DNA of 64,000 nucleotides from an uncultured Pelagibacteraceae bacterium (GCA_902611405.1 CACLZL010000001.1:163192-227191), one strand, 5' to 3'; positions 52,964 through 63,448 are shown, numbered from the stretch's first letter. Made by a program: numbers and translations. Notes: generated by a model from the sequence alone, not told the origin.

Positions 52964-53697
52964 TGCTTAAAATAAATAATTTAAATGCAACAATTGATAA
53001 TAAGTCTATTTTAAATGGGCTATCATTAGATATAAATCCTGGTGAGGTTCATGCAATTATGGGTCCTAATGGATCTGGAAAAAGCACATTATCGAATATT
53101 CTATCTGGAAAAAAAGGTTATGAAGTTTCTGGGGAAGTTCTTTTTGAGGAAAAAGATTTATTTGAACTTGAAACAGAGGAAAGAGCACACAAGGGTATAT
53201 TTTTAGCTTTCCAATATCCTTTAGAAATTCCAGGTGTAAATACAAATATATTTTTAAAAACTTCTTTGAATGCTGTGAGAAAAGCTAGGGGTGAGAAAGA
53301 GCTTGATGCTATTGAATTTCTAAAATTGGTAAAAGAAAAATCTAAAGAACTAAAATTTGATGAGGAAAAATTAAACAGACAATTAAATGTTGGTTTTTCA
53401 GGAGGAGAAAAAAAGAAAAACGAAATTTTACAAATGTCTCTACTAGCTCCAAAACTATCAATATTAGATGAAACTGATTCTGGTTTAGATATTGATGCTT
53501 TAAAGATTGTTGCAGATGGAGTTAATACATTGCGAGATAAAAACAATTCATTTTTAATTATCACACACTACCAAAGATTACTTGATTATATAAAACCTGA
53601 CTTTGTTCACGTTTTGATGAATGGAAAAATTGTAAAATCAGGTGGTCCAGATTTAGCTTTAGAACTAGAAAAAAAAGGATATGAAAATTTTAATTAA
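52963..53697 (+). CDS. sufC: Fe-S cluster assembly ATPase SufC
   Basis: MGPNGSGKSTLSNILSG, LNVGFSGGEKKKNEILQ, DETDSGLDIDALK. Confidence 0.97.
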   Translation: MLKINNLNATIDNKSILNGLSLDINPGEVHAIMGPNGSGKSTLSNILSGKKGYEVSGEVLFEEKDLFELETEERAHKGIFLAFQYPLEIPGVNTNIFLKTSLNAVRKARGEKELDAIEFLKLVKEKSKELKFDEEKLNRQLNVGFSGGEKKKNEILQMSLLAPKLSILDETDSGLDIDALKIVADGVNTLRDKNNSFLIITHYQRLLDYIKPDFVHVLMNGKIVKSGGPDLALELEKKGYENFN

Positions 53698-54945
53698 ATG
53701 AGAGAACAATTACAAAAAGATTTTAATAATAGTATAAAAAATTTAGGTTTATCTCAAAAAGATATTGAAATAAAAAAATTTTGTCTAGATAATTTTATAG
53801 ATAAAGGTTTTCCGAACAGAAAAGAAGAGGATTGGAAATTTTCAGATCTTAATCAAATAATAAAAAATAATATTGGAGAACTTAGTTTTTATAACGATCA
53901 AGCATCTACTAATAAAGTCGATACATCTGTATTTGTAGATGGATTAGAACATAATAAAATAGTTTTTATAAATGGTAGAATTGAAAAAATTGATTTTGAG
54001 TATGAAAAAAAAGATCAAATAGAAATAATTGATCAATCAGAAACTATAAATGAATTTAAAAATAGCAATTCATTATCAGACCTGAACAATGCCTTTACTA
54101 ATAAATGTTTTAAAATATTGGTAAAAAAAGGTTATCAATTAATAAAACCTCTTATTATCTATCATACAACTAATTCAAAAATTTGGTCTAAAAACATTAA
54201 TTTGAGACTTAATTTTGAACTAGATAAAGATAGTTCATTGAGATTAATTGACTTATTTAACGATACATCTGAAAAAAATTTTTTAAATATATTTTATAAC
54301 TTTGAATTAAAGGAAAATGCAGTTTTAAAAAACTATAAAGTAGATAAGTTTGAGAATAAAAATATTAAATATTCTTTTAATAATATTGATCAAGATAAGA
54401 ACAGCATTTCTGAAACATTCATTTTATCCTCTGGATCAAATTTTTCTAAAAATGAGATTAATTGTAATTTAAATGGAGTTTATGCATCAGCTTTTGTAAA
54501 TGGTGTTTTTTCGTTGAATAATGATAAACATCATGAAATCAGATCAATCATAAATCATTTAAATGAAAATACAAAAAGTTATCAACTAATTAAAAGTGTT
54601 TTAGATGAAAGTTCTAAAGCGGTGTATCAAGGAAAAATATTTGTAAATTCAGATGCTCAAAAAACCGATGGATACCAATTGAGTAAAGCAATATTGTTAA
54701 ATAAAGAGTCGGAGTTTAATGCCAAGCCAGAACTTGAAATTTATGCAGATGACGTTAAATGTTCGCATGGTTCAGCGTCAGGTAGTTTAAATGAGGACTC
54801 TATATTTTATTTAATGTCTAGAGGTTTAAGTTATCAGCAGTCAAGAGAGTTATTAATTAATGGTTTTTTACTAGATGTTGTTGAAAAAATTACTGACTCA
54901 GAAATAAAAAACCTAATAAAAAATATGATTGGAATTAAAGAATGA
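53698..54945 (+). CDS. sufD: Fe-S cluster assembly protein SufD
   Basis: LEIYADDVKCSHGSASGSLNEDSIFYLMSRGLS. Confidence 0.94.
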   Translation: MREQLQKDFNNSIKNLGLSQKDIEIKKFCLDNFIDKGFPNRKEEDWKFSDLNQIIKNNIGELSFYNDQASTNKVDTSVFVDGLEHNKIVFINGRIEKIDFEYEKKDQIEIIDQSETINEFKNSNSLSDLNNAFTNKCFKILVKKGYQLIKPLIIYHTTNSKIWSKNINLRLNFELDKDSSLRLIDLFNDTSEKNFLNIFYNFELKENAVLKNYKVDKFENKNIKYSFNNIDQDKNSISETFILSSGSNFSKNEINCNLNGVYASAFVNGVFSLNNDKHHEIRSIINHLNENTKSYQLIKSVLDESSKAVYQGKIFVNSDAQKTDGYQLSKAILLNKESEFNAKPELEIYADDVKCSHGSASGSLNEDSIFYLMSRGLSYQQSRELLINGFLLDVVEKITDSEIKNLIKNMIGIKE

Positions 54946-56159
54946 ATATTGATCAGATAAAAAAAGAATTTCCAATTTTTGATGAAAAAATTCAAAATAA
55001 TGACCTAGTTTATTTAGATAGTGCGAATTCATCTCAAAAACCCAAGATAGTTGTGGATAGAATTAATGAATTTTACACCAAACAATTTTCAAATGTCGGT
55101 AGAAGTGTTCATTATCTTGCAGTTGCTGCTACTAATTTATATGAAAATACCAGAACATCAGTTCAAAAATATATTAATGCTAAAGATAAAAATGAAATTG
55201 TTTTTACAAAGGGTGCTACAGAAGCATTAAATTTAGTTGCTAATACATTGGGCCAAAGTTACTTACAGGAAGGTGACGAAGTATTGATTACAGAACTTGA
55301 GCATCATTCAAATTATGTGCCATGGCATTTTTTAAGAAAATCAAAAAATATAAAAATTAATTTTGCTGAAATAAATGAGGAAGGTGAAATTACTCTTGAA
55401 GAAATAGAAAATAAAATTACTCCAAAAACAAAATTAATTTCAATTACTCATTTGTCGAATGTGACAGGTGCAATTTTACCTGTAAAGGAAATTACGCAGC
55501 TCGCACATTCAAAAGGAATAATTGTTGTAGTTGATGGATGTCAGGGGGCACCACATTTAAAACTAGACATGCAAGATTTAGATTGTGATTTCTATGCAAT
55601 TTCATGTCACAAAATGTATGGACCTACGGGTTTAGGAGTTCTTTATGGTAAGAAAAAATGGTTAGAGGAATTACCTCCATACCAAGGTGGTGGAGGAATG
55701 ATAAATGAAGTAAAAAAAGATAGAATTTCCTATGGTGAATTGCCCAATAAGTACGAGGCTGGAACTATGGCTACAGCACAAGTAATTGCCTTTGATCAAT
55801 CAATAAAATTTTTAGAAAGTATTGGTATAGAAAATGTTATGAAACATGAAGCTGACTTAGTTGAATATGGACAAGAACTATTGCAAAAAAATAATTCAGT
55901 TAAACTAATAGGTAATCCAAAAAATAAAGGAGGAGTGTTATCATTCACAGTAGAAGGAGTTCATCCTCACGATATAGCAACCATCTTGGATGAAGATGGG
56001 GTCGCAATAAGAGCAGGCCATCATTGTTGTCAAATTCTACATGATAAATTAAATATCCCAGCAAGTGCTAGAGCATCAGTTGGTATTTATAATACAAAAG
56101 AAGATTTAGATCAGCTTAACCACTCGATAAACAACTGTAAAAAAATATTTAATTTATAA
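54942..56159 (+). CDS. sufS: Cysteine desulfurase SufS
   Basis: YLDSANSSQKP, SCHKMYGPTGLGVLYG, IRAGHHCCQ. Confidence 0.96.
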   Translation: MNIDQIKKEFPIFDEKIQNNDLVYLDSANSSQKPKIVVDRINEFYTKQFSNVGRSVHYLAVAATNLYENTRTSVQKYINAKDKNEIVFTKGATEALNLVANTLGQSYLQEGDEVLITELEHHSNYVPWHFLRKSKNIKINFAEINEEGEITLEEIENKITPKTKLISITHLSNVTGAILPVKEITQLAHSKGIIVVVDGCQGAPHLKLDMQDLDCDFYAISCHKMYGPTGLGVLYGKKKWLEELPPYQGGGGMINEVKKDRISYGELPNKYEAGTMATAQVIAFDQSIKFLESIGIENVMKHEADLVEYGQELLQKNNSVKLIGNPKNKGGVLSFTVEGVHPHDIATILDEDGVAIRAGHHCCQILHDKLNIPASARASVGIYNTKEDLDQLNHSINNCKKIFNL

Positions 56160-56623
56160 TGAATTTAAAAGAGCTATATCAAGAAATAATATTGGAGCAT
56201 GGTAAAAATCCAAGAAATCTTAGAAAGACAGAAGGTTTTAATAAAGATGCCAAAGGTAATAATCCTTTATGTGGAGACAATGTTCATGTTTATTTAAAAC
56301 TAAATGGACAAAAAATTGTAGAAGATGCATCCTTCGAAGGTAGTGGCTGTGCCATTTCAATGGCCTCAGCTTCTATAATGACAGATTTGATTAAAGGAAA
56401 AAATGAGCATGAGGCTAGGGAAATAGTTGAGGATTTTTTAGGCATGATCAAAGAAAATCCTGAATTAAAATCTGAGTATTTAAGCGAAGATGAAAAAACT
56501 AAACTGATGTGTTTATCTGGTGTTAAGCAATATCCAATGAGAGTTAAATGCGCAACTTTATCTTGGCACACAATGGTTTCTGCTTTTGATGAAAAAACAG
56601 AAGAGGTAAAAACAGAGAATTAA
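56159..56623 (+). CDS. sufU: SUF scaffold/sulfur transfer protein SufU (IscU-like)
   Basis: NPLCGDNVHVYL, GSGCAISMASASIM, LSGVKQYPMRVKCATLSW. Confidence 0.93.
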   Translation: MNLKELYQEIILEHGKNPRNLRKTEGFNKDAKGNNPLCGDNVHVYLKLNGQKIVEDASFEGSGCAISMASASIMTDLIKGKNEHEAREIVEDFLGMIKENPELKSEYLSEDEKTKLMCLSGVKQYPMRVKCATLSWHTMVSAFDEKTEEVKTEN

Positions 56624-56626
56624 ATT

Positions 56627-56926
56627 ATGTCAAAAAAAGACGAAATAATTGAGGAAATAAGAAAAATATACGATCCTGAGTTACCTGTAAATATATACGA
56701 ATTAGGATTAATTTATGATATTAAGGTTGAGGATGAAAAATTTGCTAAAATTAAAATGACTTTAACAACACCAAATTGTCCAGTAGCAGAAAGTTTACCA
56801 AAAGAGGTAAAAGAGGGAGCAATGCAAGTTGAAGGTATCGAGGAAGTTGATCTTGAATTAGTTTGGGATCCACCATGGAACAAAGATATGATGTCTGAAG
56901 CTGCAAAATTGGAGTTGAATTTATAA
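56627..56926 (+). CDS. sufT: SufT-like MIP18/DUF59 family protein
   Basis: IYDPELPVNIYELGLIYDI, TLTTPNCPVAESLP, VWDPPWNKDMMSEAAKLELNL. Confidence 0.88.
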   Translation: MSKKDEIIEEIRKIYDPELPVNIYELGLIYDIKVEDEKFAKIKMTLTTPNCPVAESLPKEVKEGAMQVEGIEEVDLELVWDPPWNKDMMSEAAKLELNL

Positions 56927-57261
56927 TGAACCCTATAATAAAATTAAGTGATAACGCAGCCTCAAGAATAAAAGAGATAATGTCTAATGCTGAAAAAGAT
57001 TCTATCGGCGTTAGAGTATCAGTGAGATCTGGTGGTTGCGCAGGGATGTCATACGTAATGGAGTATACAAAAGAGTTAAATCCTAATGATGAAGTTATAG
57101 AAGATAAGGGTGTGAAAGTATTCGTTGATTCAGCTGCTATTATGTATCTGCTTGGCACTGAAATGGACTATAAAAAGGAAGAATTGTCCTCATCATTTGT
57201 GTTTAATAATCCTAATGAAACTGAGCGTTGTGGCTGCGGAGAGTCATTTAAAATATCATAA
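56926..57261 (+). CDS. sufA: A-type Fe-S carrier (SufA/IscA-like)
   Basis: GVRVSVRSGGCAGMSYVMEY, C-terminal RCGCGESF. Confidence 0.92.
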   Translation: MNPIIKLSDNAASRIKEIMSNAEKDSIGVRVSVRSGGCAGMSYVMEYTKELNPNDEVIEDKGVKVFVDSAAIMYLLGTEMDYKKEELSSSFVFNNPNETERCGCGESFKIS

Positions 57262-57281
57262 GTTGTATTGTCCCATTAATA

Positions 57282-57311
57282 GCATATCTGTATTGCATTA
57301 TATGCATATCT
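57282..57311. repeat. Direct repeat GCATATCT x2, 22 bp apart, upstream of small ORF
   Basis: GCATATCT at 57282-57289 and 57304-57311; extended GCATATCTGTAT / GCATATCTAGTAT. Confidence 0.6.
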
Positions 57312-57327
57312 AGTATATAGATTCTTA

Positions 57328-57498
57328 ATGAACAAATTTGAGTTTAAAAATCTTGTTAAAAACTTGAAAGATTCTTTAAAAGAAAAAACATTCTTTAAAG
57401 AACTACGTAAAGAAGTTGAAACTGGTGCAAACGGCACACAAGATTACGTAGTAAAAAAAGGTGTTAACAAAGATACAATTGCAACAACTAGACAGTAA
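57328..57498 (+). CDS. Small hypothetical protein, 56 aa (below ORF-track cutoff)
   Basis: MNKFEFKNLVKNLKDSLKEKTFFKELRKEVETGANGTQDYVVKKGVNKDTIATTRQ*; fills the gap between sufA and glnA. Confidence 0.6.
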   Translation: MNKFEFKNLVKNLKDSLKEKTFFKELRKEVETGANGTQDYVVKKGVNKDTIATTRQ

Positions 57499-57507
57499 TA
57501 AAGTTTA

Positions 57508-58914
57508 TTAGCTACTGTAATACATCTCAAACTCTACAGGATGAGGTGCATGTTCAAATTTGTGGATCTCCTCAAACTTTAAAGCAATGTAAGCATCAAT
57601 CTGATCATCAGTAAATACTCCACCTTGAGTTAAAAATTCTCTGTCTTTATCTAAACTTTCCATCGCTTCTCTTAAAGAACCACAAACTGTTGGGATAGCT
57701 TTAACTTCTTCAGGTGGTAATTCATATAAATCTTTATCAAAAGACTCACCTGGATGAATTTTATTTTTAATTCCGTCAATTCCAGCCATCAACATTGCAG
57801 CAAAAGTTAAATAAGGGTTTCCAGCAGCATCTGGGAATCTGATCTCACATCTTGCACCTTTTTTACTTAATGTGATTGGTATTCTACAAGAAGCAGATCT
57901 ATTTCTTGCTGAATATGCAAGAAGAACTGGTGCTTCAAACCCTGGAATTAATCTTTTATAACTGTTTGTTGTTGAGTTAGCAAAAGCATTAATTGCTTTA
58001 GCATGTTTAAGAATTCCACCTATATAATGTAGCGCTATCTCACTTAAACCCGCGTAAGCATCTCCTGAAAATACCGGCGTATCACCTTTCCAAATAGATT
58101 GGTGAATGTGCATCCCTGAACCATTATCACCAGCAACTGGTTTTGGCATAAATGTTGCAGTTTTTCCAAATGAATGTGTAACCATTTGCACAACATATTT
58201 GTATAACTGAACGTTATCTGCTTGATTAACTAAAGTTCCAAAATACATTCCAAGTTCGTGCTGACTAGGGGCTACTTCATGGTGATGTTTTTCAACTTTA
58301 ATACCAACTTCTTTTAAATTTTTAAGATATTCACCACGCATGTCTTGTTCACTATCAACTGGTGGTACTGGGAAATATCCTCCTTTAATTTGAGGTCTGT
58401 GTCCCATGTTTCCATTTTCATATTCTTTTCCTGAGTTGTATGGACCTTCTTTACTATCTAATTTAAATCCACACTCATTCATATCATTTTTAATTTTTAC
58501 ATCATCAAACACAAAAAATTCTGGCTCTGGTCCAAAAAATGCTTTATCACCAATACCTGAAGCTTTTAAATATTCCTCTGCTTTTTTAGCAACACCTCTT
58601 GGATCTCTTTCATAAGGATCTTTTTTTATTGCATCTAGAATGTCACAAAACAAAACTACAGTATTATGAGACGTAAAAGGATCCATGAACATTCTTGCTG
58701 TATCAGGTTTTAAAATCATGTCAGACTCATTAATTGCTTTCCATCCAGCAATAGATGAACCATCAAAGAAGACGCCTTCATTCAACATATCCTCATCTAC
58801 TACTGAAGCATCCATTGTTAAATGTTGAAGTTTTCCTCTTGGATCAGTGAACCTCAGATCCACAAATTCAGCTTCTTTTTCTTTTATAAATTTTAAAACA
58901 TTTGCTGCACTCAT
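57508..58914 (-). CDS. glnA: Type I glutamine synthetase
   Basis: [44 protein letters not shown]. Confidence 0.97.
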   Translation of the reverse strand: MSAANVLKFIKEKEAEFVDLRFTDPRGKLQHLTMDASVVDEDMLNEGVFFDGSSIAGWKAINESDMILKPDTARMFMDPFTSHNTVVLFCDILDAIKKDPYERDPRGVAKKAEEYLKASGIGDKAFFGPEPEFFVFDDVKIKNDMNECGFKLDSKEGPYNSGKEYENGNMGHRPQIKGGYFPVPPVDSEQDMRGEYLKNLKEVGIKVEKHHHEVAPSQHELGMYFGTLVNQADNVQLYKYVVQMVTHSFGKTATFMPKPVAGDNGSGMHIHQSIWKGDTPVFSGDAYAGLSEIALHYIGGILKHAKAINAFANSTTNSYKRLIPGFEAPVLLAYSARNRSASCRIPITLSKKGARCEIRFPDAAGNPYLTFAAMLMAGIDGIKNKIHPGESFDKDLYELPPEEVKAIPTVCGSLREAMESLDKDREFLTQGGVFTDDQIDAYIALKFEEIHKFEHAPHPVEFEMYYSS

Positions 58915-59051
58915 TTTGTCTCCTATGTAATCTTGTTGCGCTTAAATAACAAATAAATACTTAAAAATATTGCTTATTTAATAAATAACACCTATGCAAT
59001 TTTCACATAAGTAGTGTAATTAGTCATTAAAAATAAAAACTTTTTAAACTA

Positions 59052-59534
59052 GTGAATTCAATATTATCTAAAGAGCCAGTAAAAAGAGCTGAAAAATCAA
59101 TTAAAGAATTTGATTCCAATTTGTCAGTTATAGTTTTGGAACAAACAGCAAGAACTGCAAATGATGCTGCTACAGCTTTAGGTTGTAAGGTTGGTGCAAT
59201 TGTGAAGAGCCTACTTTTCAAAGCAGGAGAAAATTTTGTACTTTGTTTAGTTTCAGGTGATAAGAGGTGCTCTCTTAGTAAATTAAAAAAAATCTTAAAT
59301 GAAAAAGATGTTTCTATGGCTAATCCTGAAGATGTTAAAAGAGTAACAGGTTATACAATAGGAGGTGTTTCTCCAACAGGACATTTGATAAAAACGAAAA
59401 TATATATTGATGAAAATTTAAAAAATTTTAGATCTATATTTGCAGCAGCCGGACATCCTAACGCAGTTTTTGAAATAGATTTTGAAAATTTAAGGGAATT
59501 AACTTCTGGTACAACTAAAGAGATTACAGAATGA
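59052..59534 (+). CDS. YbaK/EbsC family aminoacyl-tRNA deacylase-like protein (GTG start)
   Basis: TANDAATALGCKVGAIVKSLLF, VSGDKRCSLSKLKK, TGYTIGGVSPTGH. Confidence 0.88.
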   Translation: MNSILSKEPVKRAEKSIKEFDSNLSVIVLEQTARTANDAATALGCKVGAIVKSLLFKAGENFVLCLVSGDKRCSLSKLKKILNEKDVSMANPEDVKRVTGYTIGGVSPTGHLIKTKIYIDENLKNFRSIFAAAGHPNAVFEIDFENLRELTSGTTKEITE

Positions 59535-60418
59535 GAAAACCAAAATTATTTGATTATTTATTGTTGACATTACTATCATTAATATGGGCTTCAGCTTTTT
59601 TTAATATTAAAATTGCAACATATTCATTTGGACCTATTACAATAGGCTTTTTAAGATCCTTTTTAGGAGCAATTCCAGTTTTAATTTTATGTTTTTATAA
59701 AAATATAAAAATTGAGGCATTTTCAAAAGATTGGAAATGGTTTGCAATTATAGGATTGGTCAATTTAGTTATTCCGTTTATCTTAATATCTTATGGAGTG
59801 AATTTTGTTCAAAGTAATTTGGCAGCAATCTTAATGTCAACAACTCCATTAAGCTCGACTATTCTAGCACATTTTTTTTTAAAAGGAGAAAAATTTAATT
59901 TATTAAAAACGATTGGATTATTAATAGGTTTTTCAGGAATAGTATTTTTATTTTCAGATAATTTTTTAATTAATGAAAATAACTTTGTAGCTGCACTTTT
60001 GATTTTACTTGGATCTACTTGTTATGTGATTGGAGGAGTTATAACATTAAAAATAAGTAATAAAAAAAATGAAAATGTAACAGGTTCCATTTTAATTTGG
60101 TCAACAATTATACTTTTTCCACTAACATTTATTTTTGAAAAACCTTGGTTGAACAGTCCTTCAACAGAATCAATTATATCTGTGATTTATTTAGGAATAT
60201 TTCCTACTGGTATCGCTTGGTTGTTGAGATTTAAAATTTTAAAAACAAATGGATTAATTTTTCATTCACAAGTTTCTTATATTATTCCAATATTTGGAAT
60301 TATCTTGGGATACATATTTCTTAATGAAATAATTACCTCAAAAATTATAGTTGCTTTAATTGCCGTATTTATTGGAATATATTTAGCAAGAAAAGCTGAT
60401 TACAAAAATATTACTTAA
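59531..60418 (+). CDS. DMT superfamily (EamA) transporter
   Basis: 10-TM EamA architecture (LIWASAFFNIKIA; second half YLGIFPTGIAWLLRF). Confidence 0.85.
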   Translation: MRKPKLFDYLLLTLLSLIWASAFFNIKIATYSFGPITIGFLRSFLGAIPVLILCFYKNIKIEAFSKDWKWFAIIGLVNLVIPFILISYGVNFVQSNLAAILMSTTPLSSTILAHFFLKGEKFNLLKTIGLLIGFSGIVFLFSDNFLINENNFVAALLILLGSTCYVIGGVITLKISNKKNENVTGSILIWSTIILFPLTFIFEKPWLNSPSTESIISVIYLGIFPTGIAWLLRFKILKTNGLIFHSQVSYIIPIFGIILGYIFLNEIITSKIIVALIAVFIGIYLARKADYKNIT

Positions 60419-61316
60419 TTTTTGCAATAGCTTTAATATGTGAAGGACCTGTTTCACAGCATCCCCCAAGAATAGTAGCACCAGCTTCCTTAAATTTTTT
60501 AGCAATTTTAGCTATTTTGTCTGGTGTTAAATCATTTCTTTTACCTAAAAATTCATTTGGATTTGATTTTTTACCCTTAAATACCGAGGTATAGCCATCT
60601 TTAATTCTAGTTCTAATAAAACCATTTAATTTAAACCCAAAAGGAACATCTAAACTTTTAAGTTCGTTTAGGTTTTTTTCAAAGTTTTCTGGAGATACAC
60701 ATGAAAGCATGACTCCTAGAGCTTTATAGTTAATTACATTTTTTAAATCTGAAATATTTTCTCCACTAGGTAAATTTGTTCCTTCAGAAATATGCATACC
60801 AACTAAATAAGGTTTTTCAAATTCATTTATTGCTTTAATACCGCATTTTACCTCTTTAATGCTGCTCCAAACGTCAAAATAAAAAAAATCTACATAAGGA
60901 TTTAATGCTCTTGCTTGATCCTTAAAATTTCTAATAATTTCTTTCTCATTTCTATCATCCGCTTCATATGTTAAATTTTGAGGAGGCAATCCTCCTGCAA
61001 CAAAAACATGGGGATATCTTTTTTTTGCATTGACTGCTATTTCGCCTGCCTTCTTATTTAAATACTCAAATTTATCTTGAAGATTGTTTTCTTTTAATCT
61101 TTTTTGTCTTGTTGCAAAAGTAGTAGTTACAATTATTTCCGCACCTGCCTTGATAAAATCAATATGTGTATTTAATACAAGGGGATTATATTTCTCATTT
61201 AAAATTGCACTTGCACTCCATAAAGTTGAATTTGATGGTAAACCTCTTGCCAAAAGTTCTTGGCCCATTCCACCATCTAATATTCTTGTTTGATTAAAAA
61301 AATTTTTATCTATCAT
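60411..61316 (-). CDS. Homocysteine S-methyltransferase family protein
   Basis: ILDGGMGQELLARG, ILGGCCETGPSHIKAI zinc-binding cysteines; start assigned to MIDKNFFNQ (61316) rather than 61367. Confidence 0.85.
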   Translation of the reverse strand: MIDKNFFNQTRILDGGMGQELLARGLPSNSTLWSASAILNEKYNPLVLNTHIDFIKAGAEIIVTTTFATRQKRLKENNLQDKFEYLNKKAGEIAVNAKKRYPHVFVAGGLPPQNLTYEADDRNEKEIIRNFKDQARALNPYVDFFYFDVWSSIKEVKCGIKAINEFEKPYLVGMHISEGTNLPSGENISDLKNVINYKALGVMLSCVSPENFEKNLNELKSLDVPFGFKLNGFIRTRIKDGYTSVFKGKKSNPNEFLGKRNDLTPDKIAKIAKKFKEAGATILGGCCETGPSHIKAIAKIK

Positions 61317-61905
61317 TTTTTTCAAAAATAATTTTAGCATTAAATGAAAAAGATCTTCTTTCAGCATTAATATTAAATGGATATGCGGTATGCATTAAGT
61401 AATTTGGAAAAATCAATAGATCTCTTTCTTTAGGTGAAATATTAAAAATACTTTTACTTAAAAAACCCCTTTGTCCATTTATAAAATCAATTGTGCCATT
61501 AGTTTTGTTTTTTTTGTTTTTTAAAAATTTGTTTTTAGTCATATCTTTTGGTACTTTTAAATAACCGACACCAGATATATCTCCATCATGATAATGAATA
61601 GGGTTATATTCACCCTTATACTGACTTACAACCCACAAATTTAATATTTTTATATTTTTTACTTTTCGAATTTTTTCATTCTTAAGAAAATTTTTAATAT
61701 TTTTTTTAATTTCATTTTCTAAATTTTTTTTTATAAAATTATTTGAAATTTTAATTTCTTTCTTAATTTGGCTAGCAAGTTTAGAACTATAGTCATTAAT
61801 TTTTGTTAAAACTTTATTATCAATCTCTTTATTTAATATCTCTAAAAACCTTCTTGAAATTTTTGTTTTTCCTATAGATGGGCCAAATGGTTTTATATTT
61901 TTCAT
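61306..61905 (-). CDS. Putative 2OG-Fe(II) oxygenase family protein
   Basis: YNPIHYHDGDISGVGYLKVP H-x-D and LLIFPNYLMHTAYPF distal H. Confidence 0.65.
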   Translation of the reverse strand: MKNIKPFGPSIGKTKISRRFLEILNKEIDNKVLTKINDYSSKLASQIKKEIKISNNFIKKNLENEIKKNIKNFLKNEKIRKVKNIKILNLWVVSQYKGEYNPIHYHDGDISGVGYLKVPKDMTKNKFLKNKKNKTNGTIDFINGQRGFLSKSIFNISPKERDLLIFPNYLMHTAYPFNINAERRSFSFNAKIIFEKNDR

Positions 61906-61942
61906 GCAATACTAAATATCTTAAAATTTATTTTAATCAACA

Positions 61943-62689
61943 TTATGCTATAAATCTTAATCCCATTCTTAAAGCCACAAAAATAACTAATAAGGAAGTC
62001 ATTAGAGCTAATATTTTATTTGATAAAAATTTTATATTTAGAAAACTTCCAATTTGTCCACCAATTAAAACAGAGAGAAAAAGGGGCCAATAGTTTAAAA
62101 ATTCATTTAAAACAATATCTTTTGTTAATTGTCCTGCTACACCAAATATAGAGTTGATTAATATAAACAGAGATGCGGTACTTGTAATATGTTTTGGATA
62201 ACCTGCCTTAAGTAAAAATAAAATAGGACTTAAAAATATCCCTCCACCAATTCCTATTAACCCAGACATAAAACCAATAATCGAACCAATAAGAATTGAA
62301 AGAATTTTTGGTATTTGTCTTATTTTAATTTGATGATTATTGAAGGATTTGCTTTCCAGTAATAAAAAAATTCCTGCAATTAACAGAACAAAGAACAATA
62401 AAATCTCAAATAAATTTTTATCTATATAGATTGAAGCTCCTAAAAAAGCAAAAGGTACAGATCCAATCAAATAAGGAGTAAGTAAACTTGAATTTATATT
62501 TTTTGTTCTTAAAAAGTTTATTGAATTACCAGTAACTACAATAATATTACAGATTAAAGCTATAATTGGAAAAATATAGAAGGGGACATCCCAAATTAAC
62601 ATTAAAGCAAGGTAAGTAGAGCCTCCACCAAATCCAATGCTAGAATATAATATTGCTGTTATAAAAAAAAATATTGTTAATATAATCAT
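61943..62689 (-). CDS. TauE/SafE family (sulfite exporter-like) membrane protein
   Basis: SSIGFGGGSTYLALML, GFMSGLIGIGGGIFLSPILFL. Confidence 0.85.
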   Translation of the reverse strand: MIILTIFFFITAILYSSIGFGGGSTYLALMLIWDVPFYIFPIIALICNIIVVTGNSINFLRTKNINSSLLTPYLIGSVPFAFLGASIYIDKNLFEILLFFVLLIAGIFLLLESKSFNNHQIKIRQIPKILSILIGSIIGFMSGLIGIGGGIFLSPILFLLKAGYPKHITSTASLFILINSIFGVAGQLTKDIVLNEFLNYWPLFLSVLIGGQIGSFLNIKFLSNKILALMTSLLVIFVALRMGLRFIA

Positions 62690-62701
62690 TTAAAATTTTT
62701 T

Positions 62702-63202
62702 ATGATTGTAAATATAGCTTTGCTAACTGTAACAGATACCAGAACATTTGATAATGATAAATCTGGAGGAATTTTAGTTAAAAAAATTCAAGAGGCGAAA
62801 CACAATCTTATCGATAGAAAAATTTGCAAGGATAATAAAGAAGATATTTTAAAAATTTTAAAAGATTGGACCAATCATAAAGAAATCGATGTTATAATTA
62901 CCACTGGAGGAACAGGTCTAACTGGCAGAGACATCACACCAGAGGCAGTTGAAGAAATTGCAGATAAATATATACCTGGTTTTGGGGAAGTTTTTAGAGT
63001 GATTAGTTTAAAAAGTGTTGGAACCTCTTCTATTCAATCAAGAGCTTGTGCAGTTTTATCAAATGGAAAATATATTTTTGCATTACCCGGATCATCGGGC
63101 GGGGTAACTGATGCATGGGATGGAATTTTAAAGCATCAGTTAGATATAAATCATAAACCCTGCAATTTTGTTGAATTATTTCCCAGGTTAAAAGAAAAAT
63201 AA
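62702..63202 (+). CDS. moaB: Molybdenum cofactor biosynthesis protein MoaB
   Basis: LTVTDTRTFDNDKSG, TTGGTGLTGRDITPEAV, ALPGSSGGVTDAWDGIL. Confidence 0.9.
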   Translation: MIVNIALLTVTDTRTFDNDKSGGILVKKIQEAKHNLIDRKICKDNKEDILKILKDWTNHKEIDVIITTGGTGLTGRDITPEAVEEIADKYIPGFGEVFRVISLKSVGTSSIQSRACAVLSNGKYIFALPGSSGGVTDAWDGILKHQLDINHKPCNFVELFPRLKEK

Positions 63203-63448
63203 TTACTTTTGATATTTTTCTTTCCACTCAGAATAAGGCATTCCATAAATATGTTCTCTTGCATCTGAATCTGATATCTCAATTCCATTTTTCCCTGCCT
63301 CTTCTCTGTACCACCTTGACAAACAATTTCTGCAAAATCCAGCTAAATTCATTAGATCTATATTTTGAACATCTTTTCTTTCTTTTAAGTGGGTTATTAA
63401 TCTTTCAAGAGTCGCTGATTGAATTTCTTTTTTTAAACTTTCATTCAT
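63203..63448 (-). CDS. DUF1244-family small protein
   Basis: HLKERKDVQNIDLMNLAGFCRNCLSRWYREEA ... YGMPYSEWKEKYQ. Confidence 0.85.
   Translation of the reverse strand: MNESLKKEIQSATLERLITHLKERKDVQNIDLMNLAGFCRNCLSRWYREEAGKNGIEISDSDAREHIYGMPYSEWKEKYQK

Noticed and set aside
53118-53564. 148-aa minus-strand ORF opposite sufC
   Set aside because: Antisense shadow of a confident sufC gene; Ser/Phe-rich composition typical of AT-rich antisense frames.
56751-57158. 135-aa minus-strand ORF opposite sufT/sufA
   Set aside because: Fully overlaps two strongly supported plus-strand Fe-S genes; low-complexity shadow translation with no recognisable motif.
58915-59051. Possible glnA leader RNA or riboswitch upstream of glnA
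   Set aside because: AT-rich leader with no convincing conserved structure or glnA-RNA-like motif by eye; would need a covariance-model scan.
61317-61367. N-terminal extension of the homocysteine S-methyltransferase
   Set aside because: Overlaps the upstream oxygenase coding region and lacks family similarity; start at 61316 preferred.
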